DNA of 64,000 nt from Chrysoporthe austroafricana (GCA_001051155.2 JYIP02000006.1:4092001-4156000); one strand, 5' to 3'; shown: positions 28,017 through 41,500, counted from the first letter of the stretch. Translations and numbers: made by a program. The notes: generated from the letters alone by a model not told the origin.

Positions 28017-31000
28017 TTTTCCGCAGGCGTAATGGGGCGAGTGGAAAGCGAGTGAGCGGATATGGATGGATTTCTGGTGAACCCTTTGAAGGAAGCCTTA
28101 TCTGATTTTTTTTGATACGCGATAAGGCTGCAAGGTACTTCGCATGCAAGGCTGGATTGCGGGGTAGCGGGCCAGCCAGAGTGAGGCGGGGCCCAGCCAA
28201 CTGCCATTCGCCGACGTCACTATCAAACAGGCCGACCTTCCCCTACCTCCCTACTCACCTCCTTATCTCTATACCAGTGCCTACTCAATACATGCGCACT
28301 ACTACGAGCAGAGCTACGAGCAGTGAAATGAGCATTTACCTCACGAGCAATCTTCAATCGTTCTTGTATTTATAGTTGTAACATTTTAATTTCAATAGTG
28401 TCTCTCCATCTAAGAGGAGCTATCCTCAGGGCTGCATGAGAGGCGTCTTTTATCGCTGGATGACATCAGATCTCGAGCTCACCACGTCGAGAACACCGCC
28501 AGCTTCAGCAGCATGCTGACGGCCCCGTAGGACACACAGCAGTGCCAACTTCAACTCCTTCTCAAAGTCGTCGCACGCACAGATGCTTGGTCTTAACACG
28601 CTCGACTGAGACACTAGACCCTGCATCCTTCCAATCCTTGGAATTGATTCATGCCCTAGTGTTGGAGGCCGTCGCTGCCGTCACCACACCCTCTGCTCTG
28701 GAGCGTCATCCTTCGGGGCATGATTGCAGATCATAGACCTATTTTGGGCGTCTAGAGTTGCAGATGTGCAGAATTCCTGGAATTGGATTATGCAACCGTT
28801 GATGCGACCACGACCGGGGCAGGGGACAGCTTCCGGGCTCGCCAGCCAGAGACACGTATCTGCAGCCCATCCAAGCTGCTTCCTCGCCTCGCCCTGCTCC
28901 GTGCTGATACAGGTCGTCTGTCCCGTGGCGCTGGGCTATCATTAACTCGCGGGAGATCCTCGGTCACAGCAGGACGTGGCCCTCTCGGATCCTTTTCTCG
29001 CGCTGCAAGTCCGCCCTGGTGGCCGGGGAATTTGCATGATCGTCGGCGTCAAGCAGTCAGCCTCCTTTCAGGACCCGTCCCAGAAGCTTGGTTAGCCCGC
29101 CCCCGGGTGTCAGCCAGCCAGCGGGCTGCTAGGCTACGGCGGGAACCAAGAGCTGCCAAGTTGCCAAGCTGCCAAGCTGCGGGACGAGAACGCTGTCAGC
29201 CAGCCGCGGCGAGCTTGACTTCACCACCACGGGGGCTTCGACGCGAAACGTCCGGACGTCACACCTGTGCCGCCGTCCGCCGTCCGCCGTCTGTGCAGCG
29301 TCGAGCGTATGGCTGAGCTTCGCTGGTGGTGGTGGCCGTCCTCACGGCTGGGTGGCACCGCCGCCCCCCAGCATGGCTGTGCACCGATGGGCGTCTGCGG
29401 CGAGTCAATTGGCGATCCTGCAAGTCACGTAGCTCTGCAACCTCGGTGCTCGGTAGCCCCTGGCTGCCGGTACCGTCCGGGCGAGCTCGTTGGCCGAGGG
29501 GCATTTCCTCAGGGGTCCAGCGGCTGCGTGGGGCTATCGATCAAGCGACCAGCGTCACATTGAGCGACCCTCTCCCCTTCACGGCTGCCACCTGTTCTGC
29601 CGGAGACCGCGTCCTCTACCCGGGCCAGGGCGCCAGGAACCCGCACTGGGAGGCCTTCGTTTGTTCGCAGTGCCGCGCTCAGCTCCCCACGGGCATGACG
29701 ATTAGGTGGTCGCGTCGCATCCGGATTGGTCCCGCGAGGTTGCGTTTCGCCTCGCATGAAACGGCCTCCTATCATCGCGGGTCCCAGGCCATCAGCCAGA
29801 GCTGTGACATCAAGCACGCCCCCTGCCATCTCGCAATATCCAACGAGGTCGCGAGAACCTTGATGTGAGCTTGTCACCGCCTTTCGACCCCTCCACGAGT
29901 ACCCCACGATGAAGCTCGCGCATGCGGGCTCAAACAGGGCAAGCAGCCCAAGACAGCCAACCGAGCCGGGACGCGGGACCAAGTGGCAATATCTCAGGGG
30001 CCCCATTCGTCCACGTCGAGGCTGTGTCTCTTGATTCACATACCTTGCTTTGCATAGAGCACCTACATCGTAGCTGCGGGAGATGGATCCGTGCCAGCGA
30101 CGGCCAATGCCTACTATTGAGTTCGCTGGAGCTCCCTGATCCCTGCTCTCATATGATCGCGGGTGCTACTCTGTCACCCCGTGCGGACAAACTGCTGGAG
30201 GGCGATGGTCGATCGCATTACGTCTGCCTTAAGCTAAGCTGCTGGATGCCATAGCCGTCCTGGCCGCCGTTTGGCCGGATCGCGGCAGCCACCATGTTTC
30301 ATCCATACCTGTGGGCACGCGGCGGACACGCCGTGGGCAGCCCAAGCAAGACCTTCCAGCAAGCTCCGCGGGCGTCGTCGCCAGCTGATGTGCCAAACCG
30401 GCCCATCATCGATCGAGCTTAGCACCGCACGCTGCAGCAGCCATAGCCCGGTGGATTTTCGGCTGCGCACCTTGCTCGATGCGGTGCGGTCCAGAGCCAG
30501 CATGTCAGGGGCCCACTCTGGTGGAGAGCTACCCCTCCATGGCGTGGGTCGGCTCCCTCACGGGCCAAGCTCCCAGGCCGGCATGCCTTGGAAGCGTTGA
30601 AGCTCCCTCCCGCCCTCTTGTTGCCACAGTGTCCTGCCAGGCCTGCACGAGGCCGCTGGCGCCCGCAACCCGGGAAGTGAGGGAGAGAAGCCCTGGGCCC
30701 CGTGTGCGCCGTTTGCCGCCGTCAGTCAACACGAGGGCGGCGGCAATCGGGGAGGGTCGGCCTGCCAAGTTTGGGAGGGCCCTGGCGCGGTTCGTGGAGG
30801 GGTAGCATGGCAGGCTTGTGATGGGGATGGGACGGCATGGTCTGAGATCCACGACCCTTCGAAACTCGTACGCTGCAGATCTAGATCCATCCACCGCCCG
30901 GCCAGGACACAGCAGGAGGCGGGCAGCCAGTCCTGTTGGAGGCTGCCGAGCCAGGCGAGCTTCGTGCTCGCTCTGTAACCCTTCCACCGGCACACGGCCG

Positions 31001-31623
31001 CGTTAAGCACACTTGCACAATCTGTAACCGCCCCGGTGACCTTCAGCTTTCAGCTTGTGCCATGTCTGCCCACCGCAACAGCTCCCGCAGGAACACGGGA
31101 TGACGATGATGTGTTAAGCTTAGGGGGGTTACTCAGTAGGCCAAGCTCTCCACGGGTGCTCAGGGGTCCCTCCACGTCCCGACCTCCAAAGTGCCTCACC
31201 ATAGGTCGTGGCACGAGGGGTTGCTCCCTGTGGAGCCCCCAATTACGTCTTTCGACTGGCCGGGGGCCACTGCGGCGTCATCCAGCCTTTCATCACGAGC
31301 ATGAAGCTAAACCATGGCGGCCCATCCCCAACGTAGCAACTAGAGGGGCAGTGCTCTGCCTGTTTACTTCACATCGACCAGGACCGATTCAGGCCTCCAC
31401 TCCGAGCGTCTCACCCTCCAGGACGCAGGGTGAGGGTGGGTATGCAGCTAGGTAGGGCCATGAAAAAGGGGGGGACCCCGCGGGTGCTTCTGAATATATA
31501 TAGCTCCTCCCCCTCCTGCCTTGAGCTCGACCACTGCCTTTCCACCCTCATCCACCCTCACAACAACATAACAAGCAATACCAAGTCTCGTCTTCATACA
31601 ATCAATCTTCTACCACCATCAAA
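28017..31623. other. long intergenic region between divergent genes, no gene supported
   Basis: About 3.6 kb upstream of both Trm61 and the CipC-like gene. Open frames are up to about 180 codons on both strands but overlap one another, lack recognisable content and have no consistent splice sites, so I treat them as chance frames in GC-rich DNA. The right end, near 31100-31470, contains several AGGGG/CCCCT-type motifs that resemble fungal stress-response elements upstream of the CipC-like gene. A short GCCAAGCT-type repeat lies near 29156-29180. Confidence 0.5.
31495..31503 (+). promoter_or_regulatory. TATA box of the CipC-like gene
   Basis: TATATATAG lies about 120 bp upstream of the ATG at 31624. 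It is followed by a C/T-rich stretch with repeated CATCCACCCTCA-type sequence, the usual form of a strongly transcribed fungal core promoter and start-site region. AGGGG motifs further upstream would fit stress induction. Confidence 0.6.
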
Positions 31624-32187
31624 ATGGGTTTCTTCGACTTCGGTATGCTCGCCTCCCCCCTCCCAACCCCTCCTGCCTCTGACCCTTTCTACTACCCCGC
31701 TCCCTCCCACCACAACATGATGTGCCTCCCGCTCGGTACGGAATGCCTAGTGCTGACAACCCGCAATAGGCAGTGCTAAGGAGCAGAGCGATGCTTGGGA
31801 GAGCGGTGAGCCCCCCAAGCACGAGGCCTCCCTCCTGAACGAGTCCCTCGGTGCCGCCGCCGGTTTCGCCGCCATGCGTGCATACGAGAACAAGCAGCGC
31901 GCCGAGGGCAAGCCCGTCTCCCACGGCGTCGCCAAGGAGATCCTCGCTGGTCTCGCCGCCGGTGAGGCCGAGCGTCTCATGCAGACCAAGGGTGCCGACT
32001 TCATCGACCGCGAGAAGGCCAAGTACGAGGCTAAGCACCACGCCGAGAAGCTGTACGACCAGCAGTACGGCGACAAGGAGGAGTGGCACCCGTAAGTCAC
32101 AGCCCCCGCCCCCCCCCACAAGCAGTCAACAAGGCGTTCGTGTCTTGCAGTATCAAGTCGGCTGACCAGGGGATCCCTCCGCAGTGA
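31624..32187 (+). CDS. CipC-like antibiotic/stress response protein (DUF3759)
   Basis: Three exons, 31624-31642, 31770-32091 and 32151-32187, give 125 aa; introns are 127 and 59 bp with GTATGC and GTAAGT donors. The protein begins MGFFDFG and has the pattern of DUF3759 proteins: AAAGFAAMRAYENKQRAEGK, VAKEILAGLAAGEAERL, TKGADFIDREKAKYEAKHHA and LYDQQYG. The family is named after CipC, induced by the V-ATPase inhibitor concanamycin A in Aspergillus, and is often highly expressed under stress or in planta; biochemical role unknown. The protein is small, soluble, helical and charged, with no signal peptide. A good TATA box and pyrimidine-rich start region suggest strong expression. The tiny 19-nt first exon is characteristic. 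Confidence 0.92.
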
Positions 32188-35100
32188 CCACGACTCTCAG
32201 TTCAACTTCTAAGCGATCCACCCGGTCGCTTCGCCCATAAGTCGACGGGGGTGAGGAGACATCTTCACACCGTCGCGGCGGCGCCGATGATGCGGACGCA
32301 GTACTTGGAAGGAAAATCGTTCCTGAGATATGGCGGAACCTCGATAGCTAGCGCGGAGCACATCAGAAGCAGGTAGAGAGAATACTAAAAGAAAAGTGAT
32401 CTTTCCCCTGATCTTGCCTTCTTGAGAGAGAGCCTATTGCGTCGTTTTTCGTGCAACCTTGTGTCTCCCAATTGCCTTGCGCAACATCTCGTGAACGCCA
32501 GGCATACCCCAATGCAAGTCATTCGGACCAATTCGTCGAGCTGGTTCCGTGAAGCTACACTTGTCTGGTGTGAAACACGTTCTGACAAGCCTGTTCACTA
32601 CGGGTGAGACCACCCTAGCCCTACTTAGGCCTACTCCTTGATGAAGATTTGACAACAGTGTGTACTTATCACCTGGATCTCAGTTCCAATTGGCCAAAGG
32701 AATGAGGTGTTTTTGGCTATATTTGAAGTAATATCCGATAAAGACCGTCAAGAAATTACTGGGCCGTCTCCCTATCCAATCGCAGCACGAACGTCATCCA
32801 TCATCTCTAATGAATCGGAGACGAGGAGAACCCGAAAAGCCCGCCCTGTGGCCGTACTAGCAATCCAGCCTATCCAAATTGTTGCTAAAACTCCGGGATC
32901 GGTACTGCTGCCTTTCACAGCGCGGTCCGCTCATACCTGCTCCTCCATCACTTGCTGTCTCGGACGGCTGCCGCACCACACGTAGTCACAGAGGTCCAGC
33001 CCGCACAGGAAGCAATGCTGTCGCCTCCCGTTGATCCTGATGACCTCGTAGAAGCAGCAGACGGCCAGGATGCCCAGGCAAACACCAAATCCCCCCAAGA
33101 AGAGGGCTGCCCCGTCTCCCGCTGCGGACATTGTATCGGGACAAAGCAGGCTTGCGACGGACGGAGAGGTTCCTGGGGCTGACGATGTTGATTTGCTAAG
33201 TTGCTGGTGAATTTACTACAGTGCTGGGCCTGTGGGTGAGGGTTGCTTCATTTTATCTTCCGGTGAGTAGACCGGCGCTCGCCAGCCAACCTATCTTTCG
33301 GCTGTCTGAATAGCTCGTGAGTCGGTATGAATCACTACCACGAGCTGAGACAGGAGGCCATGACACACGTTTTGACGTTTGTATCTCTCAAACAAGTCCA
33401 ATGGTCTGAGGTACACATACTTCGATGCTACTAGGCTAATTCCAGACGGTTCGGTAGTGACTGAGAACTAAACCGCAACATAATGGCCTTTGACCAGGAA
33501 AATAGACTAAGATAATATGACCATGCTCTCTTTTTTGAATTTACGAAAAAAAGAAATGGGGGAGAGGGCTCAGTTTACGGATGAGGTAATTTGCTGGGCA
33601 GAACGGCAAAATCGCTCAGGTGATCGTTACAGTTACACAGTAAGTGGGATCTGATGACATGCAAATGTTTGCATGCCCCTATATCCCCGCATAGTTGGGT
33701 GCGTCGTGTAAGTGATTTTAATCATCACGTTGAGCTGATCGATTGGAGGAAAATGTGCAGGGTTTCAGCGAGCAGCCGCAAGTCGAATGGCCAGACCAAC
33801 AGAATGTTTCTGCAGTGTCTGCAAAGACAACGTGGCATGGACGTCTGATTCGAATTCACCATATGGATCTGTGCCTTCTTCTGTAATAAGATCTTGAGGA
33901 AGCTGTATGAATATTTGAAATTTAGGAGCCCGTGGGTGCGTGGCTGGGAATGGTTCAGTGTAACTTCGAAGTCGGTCTGATTATGTCCTAGCCGAATGCC
34001 AGACTAGGCAGCGAATGGTCTTAGCCGCAAATTCTCCTACTATCTGCGAGGCGCTTGTCTATTCTTTTCTGCGTTGTGACTTCAGTCGGACGTTTCCCGG
34101 CGTAGGCACAGCCAGCAGTTCGGAGAATTGCAGGTCCATTCATCATCAGTCGTTCGAGTTATCACCATCCTGAACCTGCACGGTCAAAACTGCTGGAAGC
34201 ACTAACAGAAATGACTGCTTAACCTTCTGCTCACAGACCGTTCCAGTAGCCACCGTTTTCGAATCATAGTCAACGTATTGACAAGACTAGGTGGGCACTC
34301 TGCTATAATTAAGAGACGCTCGAAAATTAGGCTTCGACGAGTATAATAAAATCTCTGTCGCTTTGGAAGAGTCGACGCTCTGACAATACTCAGCGTCTTA
34401 ACTATACGGCTGACCTTTCTGTTATCTGTCTTTATAGGTCTTTACGAGTCGGAGAAGATCCAGGCCGTGCACCAGTCACGTGTATAACTAGGACCGCCCA
34501 ATGCGCAGCGATAGTAGTGATTATTAATTCTGGAACGCTTTGGGTGTAAAACAGATGGTTTCCCTCTTTTTGCTCTAATGCCCTGTCTTAGTGGGGTTGC
34601 CTCAACGAGACTCATGTCTATCAACGTATATCAACGAAGTGATCAGAAAAGGAATATTAAGGAACCATCGGAGTTCGCCAGGCCAAACTTCCTCAATCAC
34701 TCAGGGATTGCACTGCAATACAGTCCTTGACTTGCCATTGTAAGTATTGATTCAGCTTGCGAGGAAGAGTCGACAACACTGGAGCGTTTTAAGTAATTAG
34801 TAGGCAATGCATGCTGGCAACGAGATTCTTATTCGGGCCGGGAAGTTTGGGACTGGTCTACGCGTTGAGAAATACTAATATAGTATGTACGGACGTAATG
34901 GCACAGTGCCGGTGGGACTGGGCAGAAAGCATTCAGCTTCACCAATTGTCCAGCTCCACCTTGGCCCCTGCACTTACTAGACGCGCAGGCGTGAGGCTTA
35001 TCGTTCCTGAAGGATCAGCTGACTTCCCTCTCTGTACGGGTCTTGTTTCATCACGCTGAGGGGTTGTTGTCCATTCTCAAGGAAAATAGCTAGCATTAGA

Positions 35101-35452
35101 CTGCTGTCGTGACGACTGCGGATGCTACACAACGGGAGCCATTCGGTTATTTGCAAGCCCTTTCAACCAGCTGGTCGCCATCACGATAACCTCCACATCT
35201 GAACCAATTAACTTATGCCTGCCATCACCTCGTATGAACGATCACAAACGTAACCTCACTCGTTGGTGAGCCCTTTGTACGCCGTTGGTGTCTTCTGTTG
35301 GCACACTAAATGAGAATTGGATAGCAATTCGATCGTTACCCTCGAGCGAAAGGAAACAAGGAATCACAACAAAACTGTCGAATCATAAGACACGACGAAA
35401 TCTTTCTCATTAGCCCCTATATGGAAAGCGAAACGACCGTGACGAGAGAAAA
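32188..35452. other. gene-poor AT-richer region
   Basis: Between the CipC-like gene and the HET gene. Apart from one doubtful small reading frame at 32931-33131, I see no gene. From about 33200 the sequence is clearly AT-richer, with many TpA dinucleotides and stops in all frames, which may be the result of repeat-induced mutation of old transposon sequence; no transposase remnant is recognisable. Confidence 0.5.
32931..33131 (-). CDS. possible small Cys-rich single-span membrane protein
   Basis: ATG at 33131, 66 codons. The predicted product has one hydrophobic segment (about residues 8-29, ALFLGGFGVCLGILAVCCFY) followed by a cysteine-rich tail with CFLCGLDLCDYVWCG. The layout, membrane helix then a compact Cys cluster, looks more ordered than other short frames here. 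The frame ends in a GTATGA just after GAGGAGCAG, which could be a splice donor leading to a further exon. I do not recognise the family. It may be chance. Confidence 0.28.
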   Translation of the reverse strand: MSAAGDGAALFLGGFGVCLGILAVCCFYEVIRINGRRQHCFLCGLDLCDYVWCGSRPRQQVMEEQV

Positions 35453-37852
35453 ATGGCACCACTGGCGTACTTGTCAGAATATCACGAATGTCAATTCTGT
35501 CAGACTATGGTCATAGATTTTGAAAATACTCACCATCCAGCCTCGGACAAAAAGGCACCACGGGCAACCTTCTTCTTCGGGCCAACGTTGGCAGACCTCC
35601 TCGCTGTGGAATCCTCTTGTCCCTTGGCCAGGTGGCTATGCACAACGTGGTCGGCCGCGTCCCGCGGCCAGGATAAGTGGGATGAGCTGCGGACTCGCAG
35701 CATTGACGTCCTCCTCATCGGCGGAGGCGACCTCGAGGAGATGTATGTGGGCCTATGGCATCAGGAGGCGCCCGTAGATGTAGTGGGGTACTTCTTGGGC
35801 ATACGATCTGGCGACATATCTCTATTTGCCGCCGCTGGTGAGTGTTTCCTGATCTACACGACAAGAACGGGACAACAGAGTGAGAGGAACGGAAGAACGT
35901 ATTGTCACTAAACAATATTTTCCAAGGGAGTGGTTCTGACAGCCTCGTCAAATGTCGACCTATAAATCCGTTTCCCGGATCAACAGAAACCCTCGCACTC
36001 GCAAGAGGCTGGGCAGATCAATGTCTGAACCATCATGATAAGTGTCCTAAGCCAAGCTCAACATTCATGCCGAGAATGGTACTCAACGTAAGTAGAGGGC
36101 CTTTGCTTCTGGCTGGTCCGCTGCTGTCGATCTTGGATGCTCGATGCCTGGGCATTTTGCAAAAGTATCGTGCCAGCTTCTGAGCTGAAGAGACCGACGT
36201 TATATACATAGTTTCCGTCGTCTCAAGACCTATAACAGTCAGCTAACGGGCATATCTTCAAGTGCAGGAGTACTACCGGCGGATACCAAGCAACTATACA
36301 TTTTCCCTCGGCCCCAGAGCCATACCTCGCCCTCAGCTACTGCTGGGGAGGCGACCAGCCTCACAAGACGACGCGCAGCACCATCGCCTCCGAGAAGCTG
36401 AACCTAGGCTGGGCCGTGCTTCCAGCCTCTATCCAGGACGCCATCGTGGTCACTCTCGGCCTTGGGTATCGGTTCCTGTGGGTGGACAGCCTGTGCATCA
36501 TCCAGGACGACGACGTCGACAAGCGGCGGCAGATCGCCCTGATGCCGCAGATCTACCACAGCGCCGCCATCACGATCGTGGCCTCGCGCGCCGAGAGGGC
36601 GGTCGACGGCTTCCTCCGGCCGCACCCCCCGTCCGGCTCGCAGCTCGCCGTGCGGCTCCCCCTCCGCCTCCCCCGGGCGTCTGTCCCCGTGGGCGGGCCC
36701 GCCGCCGGCGTCGTGTACGCGGCTGACGCGCAGGACGCGCGCCGGCCGGAGCCCACCGACTTCCGCGGGTGGTGTCTGCAGGAGGGCTACCTCTCGGCGC
36801 GCGTGCTGGAGTTCGCGTCCAAGAACGTCACCTGGAGCTGCTCCACGCAGTACGGGGCCGAGCAGCCCACCGATGGGTGGCGGGTGTCCGGCCACGAGCC
36901 GCTGCTCCGGCCGCAGAACAGGATCCAGCGGCTCCAGCAGGCGGGGGCCGGGCGCGACAGCATGATCTTCGGGCTCAACAGGAGCGAGTACGAGTTCTAC
37001 CAGCTGGTCGAGAAGTACTCGAAGCGGAACCTGACGGACCCCCTGGACCGCATCCTCGCCATCTCCGGGATCGCCGAGATGATGCTCGAGACCATCGGGG
37101 GCAACGAGTATAGGGCTGGCCTCTGGACACGAACGCTGCAGACGTCATTGCTCTGGCGCATCGACGTCCGCGGTCGTAAGGCGCGGCCGGCCGCATACCA
37201 GGCCCCGTCGTGGTCCTGGGCGGGGGTGAACGGCGTGGTCGAGTTCCTCCTCTCGCGCTTCAACATGTCGAAGGAAGAACTGGGCCTGGAAGCTCACGTC
37301 AGGCCCATCGACGACGCAGCACCGTGCGGCGCGGTCCACGAAGGTCGACTCACGGGCTGCGGCAAGCTCCTCGGCGCCTGGTGGTCGTGGCGCCAGGACG
37401 AGCCTCGCCATGGGCTCCACAGACTTGTTCCGTCCCCGGGATCCTCGGCAGGCCCCGGCATCGAAGAGATCCCGATGCTGCAGATGTTTCCCGACGCCAT
37501 CGAGAGCGGGCTCGACCGCGAGTGCCCTGATGTGTTGCGGGCCCAGGACCCGGACGGGGACGCCTCGTATCTGCACGTCCGGCTTCTGCTCTTTGGCACG
37601 ATCAACGAGACGTCGGGCGCCAACGAGCTGAATGGACCGCTGGGGCTCGTCCTCCGCGAGGTGGAGACATTGTCAGTTCCAGCTGGTGGTGGTCATGCCG
37701 CACCAGATGTCAAACGATACTCACGGCTTGGTGTATTCACTACGAATCGCAGGAGGAACCCGCAGGGCATGGCAAAGGTCGGGACACAAGTCGAGGAGTA
37801 TCTGGGCAGTCTCTTCCATGAGCTGGTGCCGGAGAAGTTCGAAATTATCTAA
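35453..37852 (+). CDS. HET-domain protein (heterokaryon incompatibility type)
   Basis: Exon 1 is 35453-35837 and exon 2 starts at 35927; that join is in frame. The last exon runs to 37852. The HET core is clear in it: YLALSYCWGG, LPASIQDAIVV, YRFLWVDSLCIIQDD and AAITIVASRA, the three blocks of PF06985. Between exon 2 and the HET exon the junction is ambiguous. Donor GTAAGT at 36088 pairs in frame only with an unusual acceptor ending at 36319. A weaker donor, GTATCG at 36165, pairs in frame with a good acceptor ending at 36267 and adds a Gly/Thr/Pro lead-in. HET proteins trigger cell death when incompatible strains fuse; the HET domain acts as the death effector. The region before the core (GWADQCLNHHDKC) is also typical. 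The gene could be intact or recently damaged at this junction. Confidence 0.85.
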
Positions 37853-38580
37853 GTCTCAAGATTTGTCCCATTATTCATAGTCGTGTCGTTTGCATCCATG
37901 TTGCTGCCTGGGTGCATGTTGGTGCAGTTATGCCGCTATTCCACATTGTGCTTACACCTTTTTCCCTACTATCTCCCTCACAGCTAGGACTCGAGTCGAA
38001 GCTAGCAACCCTCTCGAACATTATGTGTGCCATGGCACGAAGTGCACATTGACAGTGCATTCTTGGGGCTTTCTCTGCGAGGCGGGTCACGTGGCAGTAA
38101 AAGCAGGAGTCGAGGGAAACGTATATAAGAAGGAATAGAAAACTTTTCTCTCGTTTGCATTCGACAGAAACGCTCTGCACAACTTGCTACAACCATCACA
38201 CGCCGACTGATCCAATCTACCTATGGATGGACGTGAAAAGACTTAATGACCTGGACGGACCGACCCAGACGAAGGATCCAGACAGACAGACAGACAGACC
38301 AACAGGCAGATGCCTTCAGGCAGAGACGCTTATGCCTCCAGCAGACAGACAGACAGACAGACGTATCGCAGTGGTGATATGACCGAGCACAGATGCCACA
38401 ACTTCCCCAGCCGGGCCAATAGGATTGACGAACGACTTCACGCACAGTTCGACAAGTAGCACGAAGGCGACGGCGTGTCAAGGATGAGAAGGACCTGTGG
38501 ACCGGTAGCAGGCCGGCATAGGCGCGCGTAAGGAACGAGAGTAGACCAAAAGACAGAAACAGGGAACGACGCAGCCCCGT
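37853..38580. other. convergent spacer
   Basis: Holds the 3' UTRs of the HET gene and of acrB, plus two GACA microsatellite tracts. No gene seen. Confidence 0.55.
38281..38362. repeat. two GACA microsatellite tracts
   Basis: Runs of the tetranucleotide GACA at about 38281-38299 and 38342-38362, separated by unique sequence, in the spacer downstream of acrB. Confidence 0.9.
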
Positions 38581-41500
38581 TTACACAGGGCTCGTAGGAT
38601 CCTTGTTGCTACCCTGGCTGCTTCCACATCCGCTGTGCACACTACCGCCAGAACCGGAACCGGAGGCGAACCCAGAACCGCAGCCAGAGCCCTTGCGCAT
38701 GACACCAGCGTGCGGAACTGGCGGGAACCCAGGAGGACTCCGCATCCCGCCGACGGGGTTGGCATATTGCGCGAAGGGGCTCGGGTTGCCGGATTGCGTC
38801 TGCGGAGGGAGAAACGGCGGAGCGTTGACGTTGATGGAGCTGCCGCCGGCCATGGTACCCATAGCGTTGGCCCCGTTCAGGTTCCAACTGCTGGCGTTCT
38901 TAGAGGCGCCACTGTTGCCGCCCTCCTCATCCTCGTTCGTCGACTGTGTGAAACCAGAGACGTCGCTAAGCATAGATGAAGAGCGTCCCCTAGACTTGTG
39001 ACGGATCGGTACACTGGGAGGAGCCTGGTACTGCTGGAAGGCAGACTGCGCGTACAGAGGGTTGACGGGTGGGTTCCCAGGATGTGTTGTTGCCGGTAGA
39101 GCAGCGGAAGGCGACGGCGACCACAAAGGATTCTGTGTGTACTGTGGCCATTGAGCCGCTGCATTGTTGAAGCTTGCGGGGTCCTGACGATCGTAGTAAG
39201 CTGGATAGTCGGGCTGCTTGAAGGTTTTGAGGACACTATCAAGCATGGCGGAAAGATTGCCCGCTTCCTGCTGCTTCTCCTGGTTACGGGCGAACGCAAG
39301 TGCCAGTCGCCGAGCGTAGTCCTTCTCCCTACGAGCCACCTCTCCCTCGAAGCTGGCAGTGTCCTGTCGACGACGCTCGGCTTCGTCAAGACCGCGGGCG
39401 TTGGCGTCTGTGATCCGCGCATGTTCACCGTCGACCTTGGTGAGACGGGCAGCGATCTTGTTCCGCTTAGCACCTAGGCTTATCTGTTCATCGTCCAGAG
39501 CCTTGGTCTCCTGCTCGATGGAGGACTTGAAGCGCTTGAAAGCCGTACGAGCCTGGTCGAACTGGCTCTTCTCCGAGGCGTACTCGCCCTGCTTCTGCCG
39601 GTATCCCGCGAGGAGCTCCTCCGGGATGGTCTGCAGCTCTTTGAGCTGTCCCTGCAATTCCTCCATAGCCTGCTCTGCCTGCTTCTGCTGCGTCGTGTTC
39701 TGCGCCACCTTCTGCCTCAACCTATCGTCCGAACCGCCGGCCGACTGCACTTGTGAAGTTAGTCTGTCAATGTCTTTCTTAACCGCATTCGTCTTCCGGT
39801 TGTTCTCCTTCCTGGAGGACTTGAGCTTGGCCTTTTCGTCGTGGAGCTTGGCCTCCAAGCCAGCAATCGAGGTCCTCAGGGTGGTGGCGGGAGACTCGTG
39901 CCGGTACTGAGAGCGTGCTGCTCCAGCCTTGGCTGCGTCGGCGTCCTTGGTTTTAGCTGGTATAGTCCTAATACTGGTCGAGAAAATCACTTCGTCCGTA
40001 CGAGTGCTCACGAACTCGCATTCGTAGTTAGACATCGGTGTCAGCCCGTAGATGTCACCTGTCCACCTCGTACCCATGGATCCGTCCTCCTCTCCGTTGT
40101 CCACCGGGATGATGCGTGTCGGCTGCCAGATAGCATTATTTACCCTGACATAAAAAGGCTTGGTCTTGTCGATATAGGATGGGCCCTTTCCGTCGCCGTC
40201 GTCTTCATCGTCCTCGGCGGGGGGTAGATCCGGGAAGTGACTGGTGTTGAAGCAGAAGTCCTCACAGCCAACATAGCAGATCCAGATCTGTCCAGACTGC
40301 GTATAGAAGGGGGCGTTCCCGAGGTTGTGGATGTCGGTTGCGTTGGAGCCAGCCGACTCTTGCGTCGCTTGTGATAATTCGTATTCCTTCACCATAACAA
40401 TCTTGGTGCTCGCCAAAGCTGCCCAGAGCGGCTGTCGAATGCGCACTTGATGACTCTGTTTCCTCCGTTTCTTTGTTGACGCTGCTGAGCTCGCCGCCTG
40501 CCTGTTCGGATCGGTATCTGTGGGCGTCAGCCCGCCCTCGGAAGCCTGGTCCGCCGCAAGAGTGGGCGTCTTGGCAGCTTCCGGGTCGGACTGGCTCTGG
40601 GAGAGCAGGTCGCGCTTCTCCCGCCTCAGATACCAATCCCTGACGTAGCGGACGAGTCCCTGAACGAGTATGTGAATAGCCAAAATGCTCCGAAACAATC
40701 CCCTTGGCACCTTTCTCCCGTACGTGCTGGGTCCAGGTTCCAGGGGGTCGTCGGCGTCCGGCGTGCTCCACGACGTCCCCAACAGCGTCCTGAAATTTGA
40801 CGAATACCTGCTAAGGGCCTGGTGCTGGCCGAAATGATTGAATAAAATGATCCCTACGCATAAGAATATGTTGTGTGTCGTCCCCCCTCTCGAGCTGGCC
40901 CCGCCTCCCAAGGTCATGGCAACGACCACCTGCGCGAACTCCAGTATGAGGTCCTGCAGCGGCATGAAGGCGAAGACGATCAGGAAGAACAGGTCCAGCC
41001 CGACGAGGGTCCACAGGTTTGGGGCGCCGAAGCCATCGAAGATCTCGGTGACGCTCAGGCCGGAGTTTGTGGTGGGCGGCGGGACGAAGGTCAGCAGGGT
41101 GAAGAGGGTGTAGATGCTGGAGAGGGCGAAGGGGGACAGCTGCATGAGGATGATGAGAATGGCGATGGTGTCATGCAGGGGGCAGGAGCGGAGGACGCTG
41201 AAGGCCAGGTCGAGAGGCCCGGTGTCGCGGTGGACGTTCGTGTTCTTGGCAGCGTTGACATCGATGCGGCGGTGGGCGTCCTCGGCGGGCGCCTGGGTGG
41301 TGGTGGAGACGGAGAAGGATTCGGAGGAGGAGGTCTCGGAGTAGGCAGCTAGAGAGGGGCGCCTGAGGCTGTCGGCGGACATGATGCTGTCGTCGGTGCT
41401 GTGGGTGTGCTTCGCGGCGTAACCGTTGCCGTTCCCATTTCCGTTGGCATGAACACCGGAGAGGGAGGGCAGGGGGGAAGGGGGCGGCGGGGGAGCGGCG

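Noticed and set aside
28783..29868. Overlapping plus-strand frames of about 180 codons upstream of the CipC-like gene
   Set aside because: They overlap each other in different frames, have no domains and show Arg/Ser/Pro composition typical of translated GC-rich spacer.
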